Shown in pieces: positions 18,101 to 30,100 of a stretch of 64,000 bases of DNA. Under the pieces are notes generated by a model. It saw only the letters and a list, made by a program, of their open reading frames with translations. It was not told the DNA's origin and did not search any database. The translations under genes and the position numbers were made by a program. Source of the DNA: Cystobacter fuscus DSM 2262 (GTDB taxonomy: Bacteria > Myxococcota > Myxococcia > Myxococcales > Myxococcaceae). Position 1 is the stretch's first letter. Each line of letters starts with the position of its first letter. The stretch is taken from positions 186,001 to 250,000 of the forward strand of contig NZ_ANAH02000064.1 of the NCBI RefSeq assembly GCF_000335475.2, given 5' to 3'.

Positions 18101-21100
18101 AGCGCGCGCACCACCTCCTCGAAGGGCACGTCCTGGTGCGCTTGGGCCTCCATCGACACCCGCTTCGCCTGGGCGAGCAGCTCGCCGAAGGTGGGGTTGC
18201 CCTCCAGTCCCAGTCGGAGCACGAGCTGGTTGATGAAGAAGCCGATGAGCGGCTCGGTCTCCAGGCGGTTGCGGTTGGCCACGTCCGTGCCCACCACCAC
18301 GTCCGTCTGCCCCGTATAGCGGTGCAGCAGCGTGTGGAAGCCCGCCAGCAGCACCATGAAGAGCGTGGAGTGCTCGTGCAGGGCGAGCGCCTCCATCTTC
18401 CGTGTCAGCTCTCCGCTCCACCTCGACAAGAGCCGGCCTCCCCGGTACGTGCGCGCCGCGGGCCGGGGTCGATCCGCCGGCAGCTCCAGCACCGCCGGCG
18501 CTCCCTCCAACCGCCGCCGCCAGTACCCGAGCTGCTCCTCCAGCACCTCGTCCCGCAGCCACTGCCGCTGCCAGGCCGCGTAGTCCACGTACTGCACCGG
18601 CAGCGCGGGCAGCCGCGCCGTCCTCCCCTCGTAGCGCGCCGCGTACAGCTCCATCAGCTCGCGCACCAGCACGCCCAGGCTCCAGCCGTCCGAGACGATG
18701 TGGTGCAGGGTCAACAGCAGCAGGTGCTCCTCGTCCTGGAGCCACAGCAACGAGGCGCGCAGGAGTCTCCCCTCGGTCAGCACGAAGGGCTTGCGTGCCT
18801 CCTCATTCGCCAGCCGCCGCTCCTCACGCTCACGCGCCTCGGTGGGCATCGCTCTCAGGTCCACCCGGCCGAGCCCCCACTCCACCGAGGGGAGCACCCG
18901 CTGCGCGGGACCCTCCGGCCCCTGCTCGAAGCACGTCCGGAGTGCCTCGTGCCGGCGCAAGATCTCCTGGAAGGACTGCTCGAGCCCCGCCACGTCCAGC
19001 ACACCCCGCAGCCGCAGGACGATGGGGACGTTGAAGGTGGGCAGGCCCAGCTCGAGCTGTTCCAGGAACCACAGCCGCTGCTGGGCGAAGGACAGCGGCA
19101 TGAGCGCCTGGCGAGGCATGGGCCGCAGCGGGGGCGCCTCGAGCGGCCGGGCCAGCCCCATGAGCGCCTCCACGCGCGCGGCCTGCTGCTCCAGGGTCCT
19201 CGCCTCGAAGAGCGCCTGGAGGGGCAGCTCCACCTCGAAGGCCCCGCGGATGCGCGACTGCAACCGCGTGGCGAGCAGCGAGTGGCCACCCAGCGCGAAG
19301 AAGTCATCCCGCGCGCCCACCCGCTCCAGGCCGAGCAGCTCCCCCCAGAGCGCGGCGAGCCGCTTGCCGGTCTCCGTGTCCGGCGCGAGGAAGGTCTCCC
19401 CGGAGGCAGACGCCACGGGCGCCGGGAGCGCCTTGCGATCCAACTTGCCGCTGCGCGTGAGGGGCAGGGCGTCCAGCACCACGAAGGCCGCGGGCACCAT
19501 GTACTCGGGCAGGCTCTGGCGCAGGACGGCACGCAGGGCGGCCTCCTCCAGCACGTGGCCCGGACGCGGGGTGACATAGGCCACCAGGCCCTCGCCTCCC
19601 GGGAGATCCTCGCGCGCCAGCACCGCCACCTCCCGCACCGCCGGGTGGCGGGAGAGCACGCTCTCGATCTCCCCCAGCTCGATGCGCAGCCCGCGCAGCT
19701 TCACCTGGAAGTCGACACGCCCGAGGAACTGGAGCTGCCCGTCCGGCGACCACCGGGCCCGGTCTCCCGTGCGGTACAGCCGCGCTCCGGGCTCCGGGCT
19801 GAAGGGATGGGGCACGAAGCGCTCGGCGGTGAGCGCGGGCCGGCCCAGGTAGCCGTGGGCCAGTTGTACGCCGCCGATGTACAGCTCTCCGGGCACGCCC
19901 ACGGGCACGGGGCTCCCCGCGCCGTCCAGCACGTACACCTGGGTGTTGGTCACCGGCCGCCCGATGGGCAGGGGGACCCCGGCGGACTCCCCTCCCGAGA
20001 CGGGGGCCCAGGTGGCATCGATGGTGGTCTCGGTGGGGCCGTAGAGGTTGGCCAGCCGGACCTGGGGCAGGATCGCGCGCAGGCGCACGCCCAGTTCCGC
20101 GCTCAGCGCTTCACCGCCGCAGAGAATCAAGCGCAGGTGCGTGGCCCGGGAGAGGCCGGGCTCCTCCAACATGAAGCGCAGCAGCGAGGGCACCAGTTGC
20201 AGCACGTGGATGCGCTCGCGCACCACGCAGTCCACCAGCGCGGTGGGGTCCCGGTGGGCCGTGGGCGGGGCGAGCACCAGCGGACCGCCGACCAGCAGCG
20301 AGGCCCAGCACTCCGACACGGCGGCGTCGAAGCTCAGGGTCGTCTTCTGGAGCACCCGATCCCCGGCGCTCAGGCCGAACGTGGAGATGAGCCACGTCAT
20401 GTTGTTGACCAGGCTCCGGTGGCTCAGCAGCGTGCCCTTGGGCTGGCCCGTGCTCCCGGAGGTGTAGATGACGTAGGCGGGATGCTCCGCCGTCACGCCG
20501 GAGTCGAGCGGCGCGGGCGCGTCGTCCGAGCGCATCCACTCGCCCGACTCGAGCGTCACGAGGTGGCCCGCGAAGGAAGGCACGGTGGCGCGCAGGTGTT
20601 CCTGGGTGAGCAGCACGGGCGCGCCGGTATCCGCCAGCATGAAGGCGAGGCGCTCGGGGGGCGTGGAGGGATCCATCGGGACGTACGCGGCGCCCGCCTG
20701 GAGGATGCCCACCAGGCCCACCATCATCTCCAGTGAACGCTCCACGCACAGCGCGACCCGGTCTCCCGCGCGCACGCCGAGCCCTCGCAGGTGCTGGGCG
20801 AGCCGGCGCGCGCGCCGCTCCAACTGGGCATAGGTGAGGGTAGCGCCCTGGAACTCCACCGCCACCGCCTCGGGCGTGCGCGCGGCCTGGGCCTCGAAGA
20901 GCGAGTGGACGAGGGTGTCCCGTGGGAAGTCCGCCGCGGTGGCGTTCCATTCCACCAGCACCTGGCGCCGCTCCGTCTCGGACAGGAAGGACAGCGAGGA
21001 CACACGGCGCTCGGGATGCGCCACCGCGTCCTCCAGCAGCAGGCGCAGGTGCTCCATCATCCGCGCCGCCGTGCCGGCCGAGAACAGATCCGTCCGGTAC

Positions 21101-24100
21101 TCGAGCTCGCCACTCAGCCCGCCCGGGGTCTCGGTGAGGGAGAGCGAGAAGTCGAACCGGGACGTGCCACTGTCCAGGGGCATCGGCTCGATCCTCAGCC
21201 CGGAGACGGACAGCGTCTCCGAGGGCGTGTTGAGCAGGGCCAGCATCACCTGGAAGAAGGGCGTACGTCCGAGCTGACGCGGGGGTTGCAGCACCTCGAC
21301 GAGCTTCTCGAAGGGCACGTCCTGGTGGGCATAGGCGCCGAGCGTGACTTCGCGCACGCGGCCGAGCAGCTCACGGAAGGTGGGGTTGCCCTCCAGCCGC
21401 GTGCGCAGCACCAGCGTGTTGACGAAGAAGCCGATGAGCCCCTCGGTCTGCGCCTGCGTGCGGCCGGCGATGGGCGCTCCCACGCACAGGTCCTCCTGCC
21501 CGCTGTAGCGCGCGAGCAGGAGCTGGAAGCCCGCCAGCAGTCCCATGAACAGCGTGGCGCCCTCGCGCTGGCACAGCGCCTTCAGCCCGTGCATCAACCT
21601 CGGCGACAGCTCGACCTTCAGCGAGGCGCCTGGGTTGAGCGGCTCCGCGGTGCGTGGCCAGTCGGTGGGCAGCTCCAGCGCGGGCGGGACGTCCTCGAGT
21701 TGCTGTTTCCAGTAGGTGAGTTGCTGCTCCAGCACCTCCCCCTGGAGCCACTCGCGCTGCCACACGGCGTAGTCCACGTACTGAATGGGCAGCTCCGGCA
21801 GCGGCGATGGCTTGCCCGTGGAGAAGGCCTCGTAGAGCGCCACCACCTCGCGGATCAGCACGGCCATGGACCAGCCATCCGAGATGATGTGGTGCATCGT
21901 CACCAGCAGCAGGTGCTCCCGGGGAGACAGCCGCAGCACGCGCGTGCGCAGCAGCGGGCCTCGCGCGAGATCGAAGGGCAGGCGGGCCTCGTCACGGGCC
22001 AGACGCAGGGCCTCGGCCCGCCGCTGCTCCGGGAGGAGTTGCCCCAGGTCCTCGAGTTCCAGCGTCCAGCCCGTCGCGGGCGCGATGACCTGGCGGGCGA
22101 TTTCATCGCGGAGCCGGAAGGTGGTGCGCAGCACCTGATGGCGACGCACCAGCTCGGTGAACGTGTTGCGCAGGGCGGTCACGTCGAGCGGGCCCTCCAG
22201 GCGCAGCGCGGCGGGCATGTTGTAGAGCGCGGTGCCCGGCTGGTACTGGTCGAGGAACCACAACCGCTGCTGCGCGAACGACAGCTCCGCCTCCACCGAG
22301 CGGGGGACGATCACCGGAGCGGACACCCGGCGAGTCGGGGCTGGGAGGATTGCCTGGAGGCGCTGGGCGAGAGCGCGAACGGTGGGGGCTTCGAACAGCT
22401 CGCGCAGGGGCAGGTCCACACCGAGGGTCGAGCGCAGACGAGACACCACCTGGGTGGCGAGCAGGGAGTGGCCGCCGAGGTTGAAGAAGTGGTCGTCCAC
22501 GCTCACGCGCGCCACGCCCAGCACCTGGGCGAAGGTGTCCACCAGCGTCTGCTCCAACGGAGTGGAGGGCGCGACGAAGGGCGTGGCGCCGCGCAGACGG
22601 TCGGCGTCGGGGGCGGGCAGCAGACGGCGGGCCAGCTTGCCACTGGGCGTCAGGGGCAGGGCGTCCAGACGCACCAGGGCCGAGGGCAGCATGTACTCGG
22701 GCAGACGGCGGGCCAGGGTTTGACGCAGGGCCTCGGGCTCCCAGGCGGTGGAAGGCACGAGCACGACGTAGCCCACCAGGCGCTTGTCGCCGGGGGAGTC
22801 CTCGCGCACCACGGACGCCGCGTCCGTGACACCGGGGGCCTCGCGCAGGGCGGCCTCCACCTCACCCGTTTCAATGCGAAAGCCACGCACCTTCACCTGT
22901 CCATCCAGGCGGCCGAGGTACTCCAGCACTCCCTCCGCGTTCCACCGGGCCCGGTCTCCGGTGCGGTACAGACGGGCACCGGGGGAGGAGGAGAAGGGGT
23001 CGGGGACGAAGCGCTCGGCGGTGAGCGCAGGGCGGGCGTGGTAGCCGAGGGCCAGTTGTTCGCCACCGATGAACAGCTCACCGGGGACGCCGGGTGCGCA
23101 TGGTTGGCCCTGCGGGTCCAGCACGTAGAGCGGGCAGTGCGGCAGGGGCGAGCCGATGGGTGGCAGACGCGGCCAGTCGGAGGGCGCTCCCTGGAGCCGG
23201 TAGGCGCTCACCACATGGCTCTCGGTGGGGCCGTACTGGTTCTCCAGCACGCATTGCGGCAGGCGCTGGAAGAAGGAGACGAGGGCGGGTGTCACCTGGA
23301 GTTGCTCGCCCGCGGTGACGACTTCGCGCAGGTGCTCGGGAAGAGGAGCGCCGTGGGAGACGGCGTCGGCGAGGGACTGGAGGGCGACGAAAGGCAGGAA
23401 GAGACGCTGCACGCCCTGGCGGGCCATGAGGCCCAGGAGGGCGGGCATGTCGCGGCGCACCTCGGAGGAGGGCAACACGAGGGTGCCACCGGAGCACCAG
23501 GTGGAGAAAAGCTCCTGGAAGGAGACGTCGAAGCTGAGGGCGGAGAACTGGAGGGTGGTGGCCGAGGGCAGGGGTGACTGCAGCGACTGCCAGTGCAGCA
23601 GGTGGCTCAAGGCCCGATGCGGAAGGAGCACACCCTTGGGCTGGCCGGTGCTGCCCGAGGTGTACAGCAGGTAGCACGGGGCCTCGGGCGACAGCTCCAG
23701 CGCGGGCGCGTAGGTGGGCTGGCGCGAGAGGGCCTCGGCCTCGGTGTCCAGACACAGGGTCCGGGAGCCCGAGGGCAGTGAGGACAGGAGGCGCGAGTGG
23801 GTGAGGACGAGAGGCGAGCCCGCGTCCTGGAGCATGAAGGCCAGACGCTCGGAGGGGTAGGCCGGGTCGAGGGGCACGTAGGCCGCACCGGCCTTGAGCA
23901 CGCCCAGCACGCCCACCGCCAACTCCAGCGAGCGTTCCACGCACAGGCCCACGCGATCACCGGGACGCACGCCGAGGCTGCGCAGGTGATGAGCGAGGCG
24001 GTTGGCCTGACGCTCCAGGCGGGCGTAGGTGAGCTGGGAGTCCTCGAACACCACGGCCAGAGCGTCCGGAGTCCGAGCGGACTGCGCCTCGAAGAGCTGA

Positions 24101-27100
24101 TGCACGAGCGCGGGAGGCGGAAAGTCCTCGGTGCGTGCATTCCACTCCACCAACACCTGACGCCGCTCCACCTCGGAGAAGAGAGACAGCGAGGACAGGC
24201 GGCGCTCGGGATGGGCCACGGCGTCCTCCAACAGCAGACGCAGGTGCTCCATCATCCGCGCCGCCGTGGCGGCCGAGAACAGATCGCTCCGGTACTCCAG
24301 CGTGGCGTTCAAGCCGCCCGGGGTCTCGGTGAGCAGCAGGGTGAAGTCGAACTTGGACGTGCCCGTGTCCAGGTCCAACATCTCGAGTTCGAGCCCGGGC
24401 ACGCTGAGCCGCGCGCTGGGCGCGTTGAGCAACACGAGCGCGACCTGGAAGAAGGGTGTGCGCTCGGGCTGACGCGGAGGCTGGAGCTCCTCGACGAGCT
24501 TCTCGAAGGGCACGTCCTGGTGGGCATAGGCTCCGAGCGTCACTTCCCGCACGCGGCCGAGCAGCTCGCGGAAGGTGGGGTTGCCCTCCAGCCGCGTGCG
24601 CAGCACCAGCGTGTTGACGAAGAAGCCGACGAGTCCCTCGGTCTGGGTCTGCGTGCGGCCGGCGATGGGCGCTCCGACACAGATGTCCTCCTGCCCGGTG
24701 TAGCGCGCCAGCAGGGTTTGCAGACCCGCCAGCAGACCCATGAACAACGTGGCGCCCTCGCGCTGGCACAGCGCTCCGAGTCCCTGGATCAGCGCATGCG
24801 GCAGCTCCACCCGCATCGAGGCACCTGGGTGGCGAGTCTCCGCGGTGTGCGGCCAGTCGGTGGGCAGCTCCAGCGCGGGCGGGACGTCCGCGAGCTGCGT
24901 TCTCCAGTAGTCGAGCTGTTGCTTCAGCACCTCGCCCTGGAGCCACTCGCGCTGCCACACGGTGTAGTCCACGTACTGGATGGGCAGCTCTGGCAGCGGC
25001 GACGGCCTGCCGGTGATGCAGGACTCGTAGAGGGCCACCATGTCCCGGATCAGCACGGCGATGGACCAGCCATCCGAGATGATGTGGTGCAGCGTGATGG
25101 GCAACAGGTGCTCGCGCTCCGACAGGCGCAGGAGCCGCGTGCGCAGCAGGGTGCCCCGCGCGAGATCGAACGGCTGGCGCGCGTCCTCGTGTGCCAGACG
25201 CAGAGCCTCGGCCCGCCGCTGCTCCGGCGGGAGATGCCCGAGGTCCTCGAGCTCCAGCGTCCAGGCCGCCGCGGGCGCGATGACCTGGAGGGGTTTGCCC
25301 TCGCGGACCTGGAAGGAGGTGCGCAGCACTTCATGACGGTGGATCAATCCGGTGAAGGCTCGCTCCAGGGCGGCCACGTCGATCGTTCCCTCGACGCGCA
25401 GCGCGGCGGGCATGTTGTAGAGCGCGCTGCCCGGTTGGTACTGGTCGAGGAACCACAGCCGCTGCTGCGCGAACGACAACTCCGCTTCCGTCAGCCCCGT
25501 GCGAGCCACTCGCACGGGCGCGCGAGTCTCCCGCTGATCCGTGGACGCGAGGGCTTGAATGCGTCGGGAGAGGGCGCGAACGGTGGGGGCCTCGAACAAC
25601 TCGCGCAGGGGCAGGTCCACACCGAGGGCGCTGCGCAGACGAGACACCACCTGGGTGGCCAGCAGGGAGTGGCCGCCGAGGTTGAAGAAGTGGTCGTCCA
25701 CGCTCACGCGCGCCACGCCCAGCACCTGGGCAAAGGTGTCCACCAGCGTCTGCTCCAAGGGCGTGGAGGGCGCGACGAAGGGCGCGGCGCCGCGCAGATG
25801 GTCGGCGTCGGGGGCGGGCAGCAGACGGCGAGCCAGCTTGCCACTGGGCGTCAGGGGCAGGGCGTCCAGACGCACCAGGGCCGAGGGCAGCATGTACTCG
25901 GGCAGACGTCGGGCCAGGGTTTGACGCAGGGCCTCGGGCTCCCAGGCGGTGGAAGGCACGAGCACGACGTAGCCCACCAGGCGCTTGTCGCCGGGGGAGT
26001 CCTCGCGCACCACGGCCGCCGCGTCCGTGACACCGGGGGCCTCGCGCAGGGCGGCCTCCACCTCACCCGTTTCAATGCGAAAGCCACGCACCTTCACCTG
26101 TCCATCCAGGCGGCCGAGGTACTCCAGCTCTCCCTCGGCGTTCCACCGGGCCCGGTCTCCGGTGCGGTACAGGCGGGCGCCCGGGGAGGAGGAGAAGGGG
26201 TCGGGGACGAAGCGCTCGGCGGTGAGTGCGGGACGGGCGTGGTAGCCGAGGGCGAGTTGCTCGCCACCGATGAACAGCTCACCGGGGACGCCAGGGGCAC
26301 ACGGCTGGCCCTGCGCGTCCAGGACGTAGAGCGGGCAATGGGGCAGCGGCGAGCCGATGGGCGGCAGACGGGGCCAATCAGTCGGAGCGCCGCGCAGCCG
26401 GTAGGCGCTCACCACGTGGCTCTCGGTGGGGCCGTACTGGTTCTCCAGCACGCACTGCGGCAGGCGCTGGAAGAAGGAGACGAGGGCGGGAGTGACTTGG
26501 AGTTGCTCTCCGGCTGTCACCACTTCGCGCAGACGCTCGGGAAGAGGAGCGCCGTGAGAGACGGCATCGGTGAGGGCCTGGAGGGCAACGAAAGGCAGGA
26601 AGAGACGCTGCACGCCCTGGCGGGCCATGAGAGCCAGGAGGGCGGGCATGTCGCGGCGCACCTCGGAGGAGGGCAACACGAGGGTGCCGCCGGAGCACCA
26701 GGTGGAGAAAAGCTCCTGGAAGGAGACGTCGAAGCTCAGCGCGGAGAACTGGAGGGTGGTGGCCGAGGGCAGAGAGGACTGGAGCGACTGCCAGTGCAGC
26801 AGATGAGACAGAGCCCGGTGCGGAAGGAGCACGCCCTTGGGCCGGCCAGTGCTGCCCGAGGTGTACAGCAGGTAGCACGGCGCCTCGGGCGATAGCTCCA
26901 GCGCGGGCGCGTAGGTGGGCTGGCGCGAGAGGGCCTCGGCCTCGGTGTCCAGACACAGGGCCCGAGTGCCGGCATGCAGCGAGGAGCGGAGACGGGAGTG
27001 GGTAAGGACGAGAGGCGAGCCCGCGTCCTGGAGCATGAAGGCCAGACGCTCGGCGGGGTAGGCCGGGTCGAGGGGCACATAGGCCGCACCTGCCTTGAGC

Positions 27101-30100
27101 ACGCCCAGCACGCCCACCGCCAACTCCAGAGAACGCTCCACGCACAGCGCGACGCGGTCCCCCGCGCGCACGCCGAGGGAGCGCAGGTGATGGGCGAGGC
27201 GGTTGGCCTGACGCTCCAGGCGGGCGTAGGTGAGTTGGGAGTCCTCGAACACCACGGCGAGGGCGTCGGGAGTGCGAGCGGACTGGGCCTCGAAGAGCTG
27301 ATGCACGAGCGCGGGAGGAGGGACGTCCGCGGTGCGCGCATTCCACTCCACCAATACTTGACGCCGCTCCGTCTCGGGCAGAAGGGCGAGCGAGGACAGG
27401 CGGCGCTCGGGATGGGCTACGGCGTCCTCCAACAACAGACGCAGGTGCTCCACCATCCGCGCCGCCGTGGCGGCCGAGAACAGATCGCTCCGGTACTCCA
27501 GGGCTCCACTCATTCCCTGGGGTGACTCGGTGAGGATCAGGGTGAAGTCGAACTTGGAGGTCCCGCTGTCCACCTCCAGGGGGTGGAAGGTGAGTCCTCG
27601 CGTGGAGATCTCCGCGGAGGGGGTGTTGATCAACACGAGCGCGACCTGGAAGAAGGGCGTGCGCTCGGGCTGACGCGGAGGCTGCAACTCCTCGACGAGC
27701 TTCTCGAAGGGCACGTCCTGGTGGGCATAGGCCCCGAGCGTCACCTCCCGCACGCGGCCGAGCAGCTCACGGAAGGTGGGGTTGCCCTCCAGCCGCGTGC
27801 GCAGTACCAGCGTGTTGACGAAGAAGCCAATCAACGCCTCCGTCTGGGGCTGGGTGCGGCCCGCGATGGGCGCTCCGACACAGATGTCCTCCTGCCCGGT
27901 GTAGCGCGCCAGCAGCGCCTGGAGGCCCGCCAGCAGTCCCATGAACAGGGTGCCCTTCTCATGCCGGCACAGCGTCCTCAGCCCCTGCGTCAGGGCACGC
28001 GGGAACGTCACCCGGAGCGAGGTGCCCGGGTTGCTCGTGTTCGCGGTGTGGGGCCAGTCGGTGGGCAACTCCAGTGCGGGGGGCGCATCCGCGAGCTGCT
28101 TCCTCCAGTACTCCACCTGTCCCGCGAGCGTGGGCCCGCGCAGCCACTCGCGCTGCCACACGGCGTAGTCCGCGTATTGAATGGGCAGCTCGGGCAGGGG
28201 CGAGGACTTCCCCGCGGCGAACGCCTCATAGAGCGCCACCACCTCGCGTACCAGCACCGCGATGGACCAGCTGTCCGAGACGATGTGGTGCATCGTCACC
28301 AGCAGCAGGTGCTCGTTCTCCGTGAGCCGCAGCACGCGCGTACGCAACAGCGGCCCATGGGCGAGATCGAACGGCCGGCATGCCTCCTCGCGCGCCAGGC
28401 GCAGTCCCTCGGCCCACCGCTCGGCCGGGGCCAGCGCGCCGAGGTCCTCCACCTCCAGCGCGCGCTGCTCGGGGAGGGAGATCACCTGGACCGGAGCGCC
28501 CTCCCGGGCCTGGAAGGTCGTGTGCAGGGCCTCGTGGCGGCGCGTCAACTCGGCGAAGGCGCGTCCCAGGGCGGCCACGTCGAGCGAGCCCTCCAGGCGC
28601 ATCGCCGCGGGCATGTTGTAGAGCGCGCTGCCCGGTTGGTACTGGTCGAGGAACCACAGCCGCTGCTGCGCGAATGACAGCGGCGGGGGTGCCGCGCGGG
28701 ACACGCGGGGGATGACCTCGCCCTGGATCGCGGGAGCCTCGGTGTGGACCGGGACGGGCGCGGGGGGAGGAGCGACAGGCACAGAGGGCAGTTCCCGGGA
28801 GGCGGGACGTTGCCGGGCCAGGGTCGAGAGGACTTCCACCTCACCGTCCGCGCGGTAGCGGGCGGGGGCGCCGGTGCCGTACAGGCGGGCTCCCGTGCCA
28901 TCGGGCGAGGAGCGGAGCCGGGCACGCGTCACCTCGGGCGCCTTCCAGAAGCCGAGCGGCACCGCGTCGCCCCCCAGGAACAGCTCGCCCACCACGCCCA
29001 CCGGGGCGCGGCGTCCGGCGGCGTCCAGCACGACACGGGAGGCGCGCGAGTCGTCCTCGTGCGTACCGGGCAACAGGGGCGCGGGCGCCACCACGCGCGC
29101 GGAGGCCACTCGCTGGAGCGTCGTGGCCAGGTGGGCGGGGAGTGCGTCGGCCCCGTCCAGCACCAGCGTGCGCACCGGACCGAGCACCTCGGCGGCCTCC
29201 GGCATCCGCGCGAGGGCCTCGACGAGCGCGACAGTGCCACGCAGGTGCGCGGGAGGACTTCGCTTCAACGACTCCGCGAGGAGCTGGATGCCATCGGCCT
29301 CCACGAGCACGGGTGCGGTGGGCCCGGCCACCGGCTCCTGGCTCTGGCGGCGCAGCACGTCCAGGTGCCGCAGCCCCTCCATCGCGGCCTCATGGCCCAG
29401 GCCGAAGTCGACGAGGCAGGCCACCTCGTCCACGTCCGCCCGGCGCAACTGCTCCACCCGGGACGCGAGCGTCTGGGGCGTGCCGAACATCCCCCCCGCC
29501 TCCAGGTAGCGCGAGACGCCCCGCTCCAGCAGCACCTCCACGTCCTGGGGCGTGAGGTCGCGCACGTCGAGCCCCAGTCCCTGGCTGGCCACCAGCCCGT
29601 TGAACAGCTCCACCGAGCTGCGGAAGTAGCGCATGAGCGGCTCGCGCGCCTGGCGCTTCACGTCCTCCGGGCTGCCCGCCACGAAGGTGTGGAGCATCAG
29701 CACCACGTGGCCCCGGTCATGCCCCGCCTCGCGCCGCGCCTGCCGGTAGAGGGCGATCTTCCGCGCCAGCTCCTCGAAGTCCTGTCCGAGCCCCAGCACG
29801 TTGGTGAGCAGTCCCGCGCCCAGCGCTCCGGCCAGCCGGAAGGTGTCTGGGTTGAAGGCGGCGGTGATCCACACGGGCAGTTCCGCCTGCACCGGGCGGG
29901 GGCGGATGGTGATGTCCACCTCGTTGCCGGCGCCGTTGGTCCGGCGCACGCCGCCGCCCTTCCAGAGGGTGCGGATCTCCTCGAGTCCCCGCCGCAGGGC
30001 CTCGGGGCGCTGCTGGAAGTTCTCCGGCGCGAAGACGAAGTCGTTGGGGTTCCACCCCGTGGCGAAGGACACGCCGGCCCGGCCGTTGGAGAGGTTGTCG

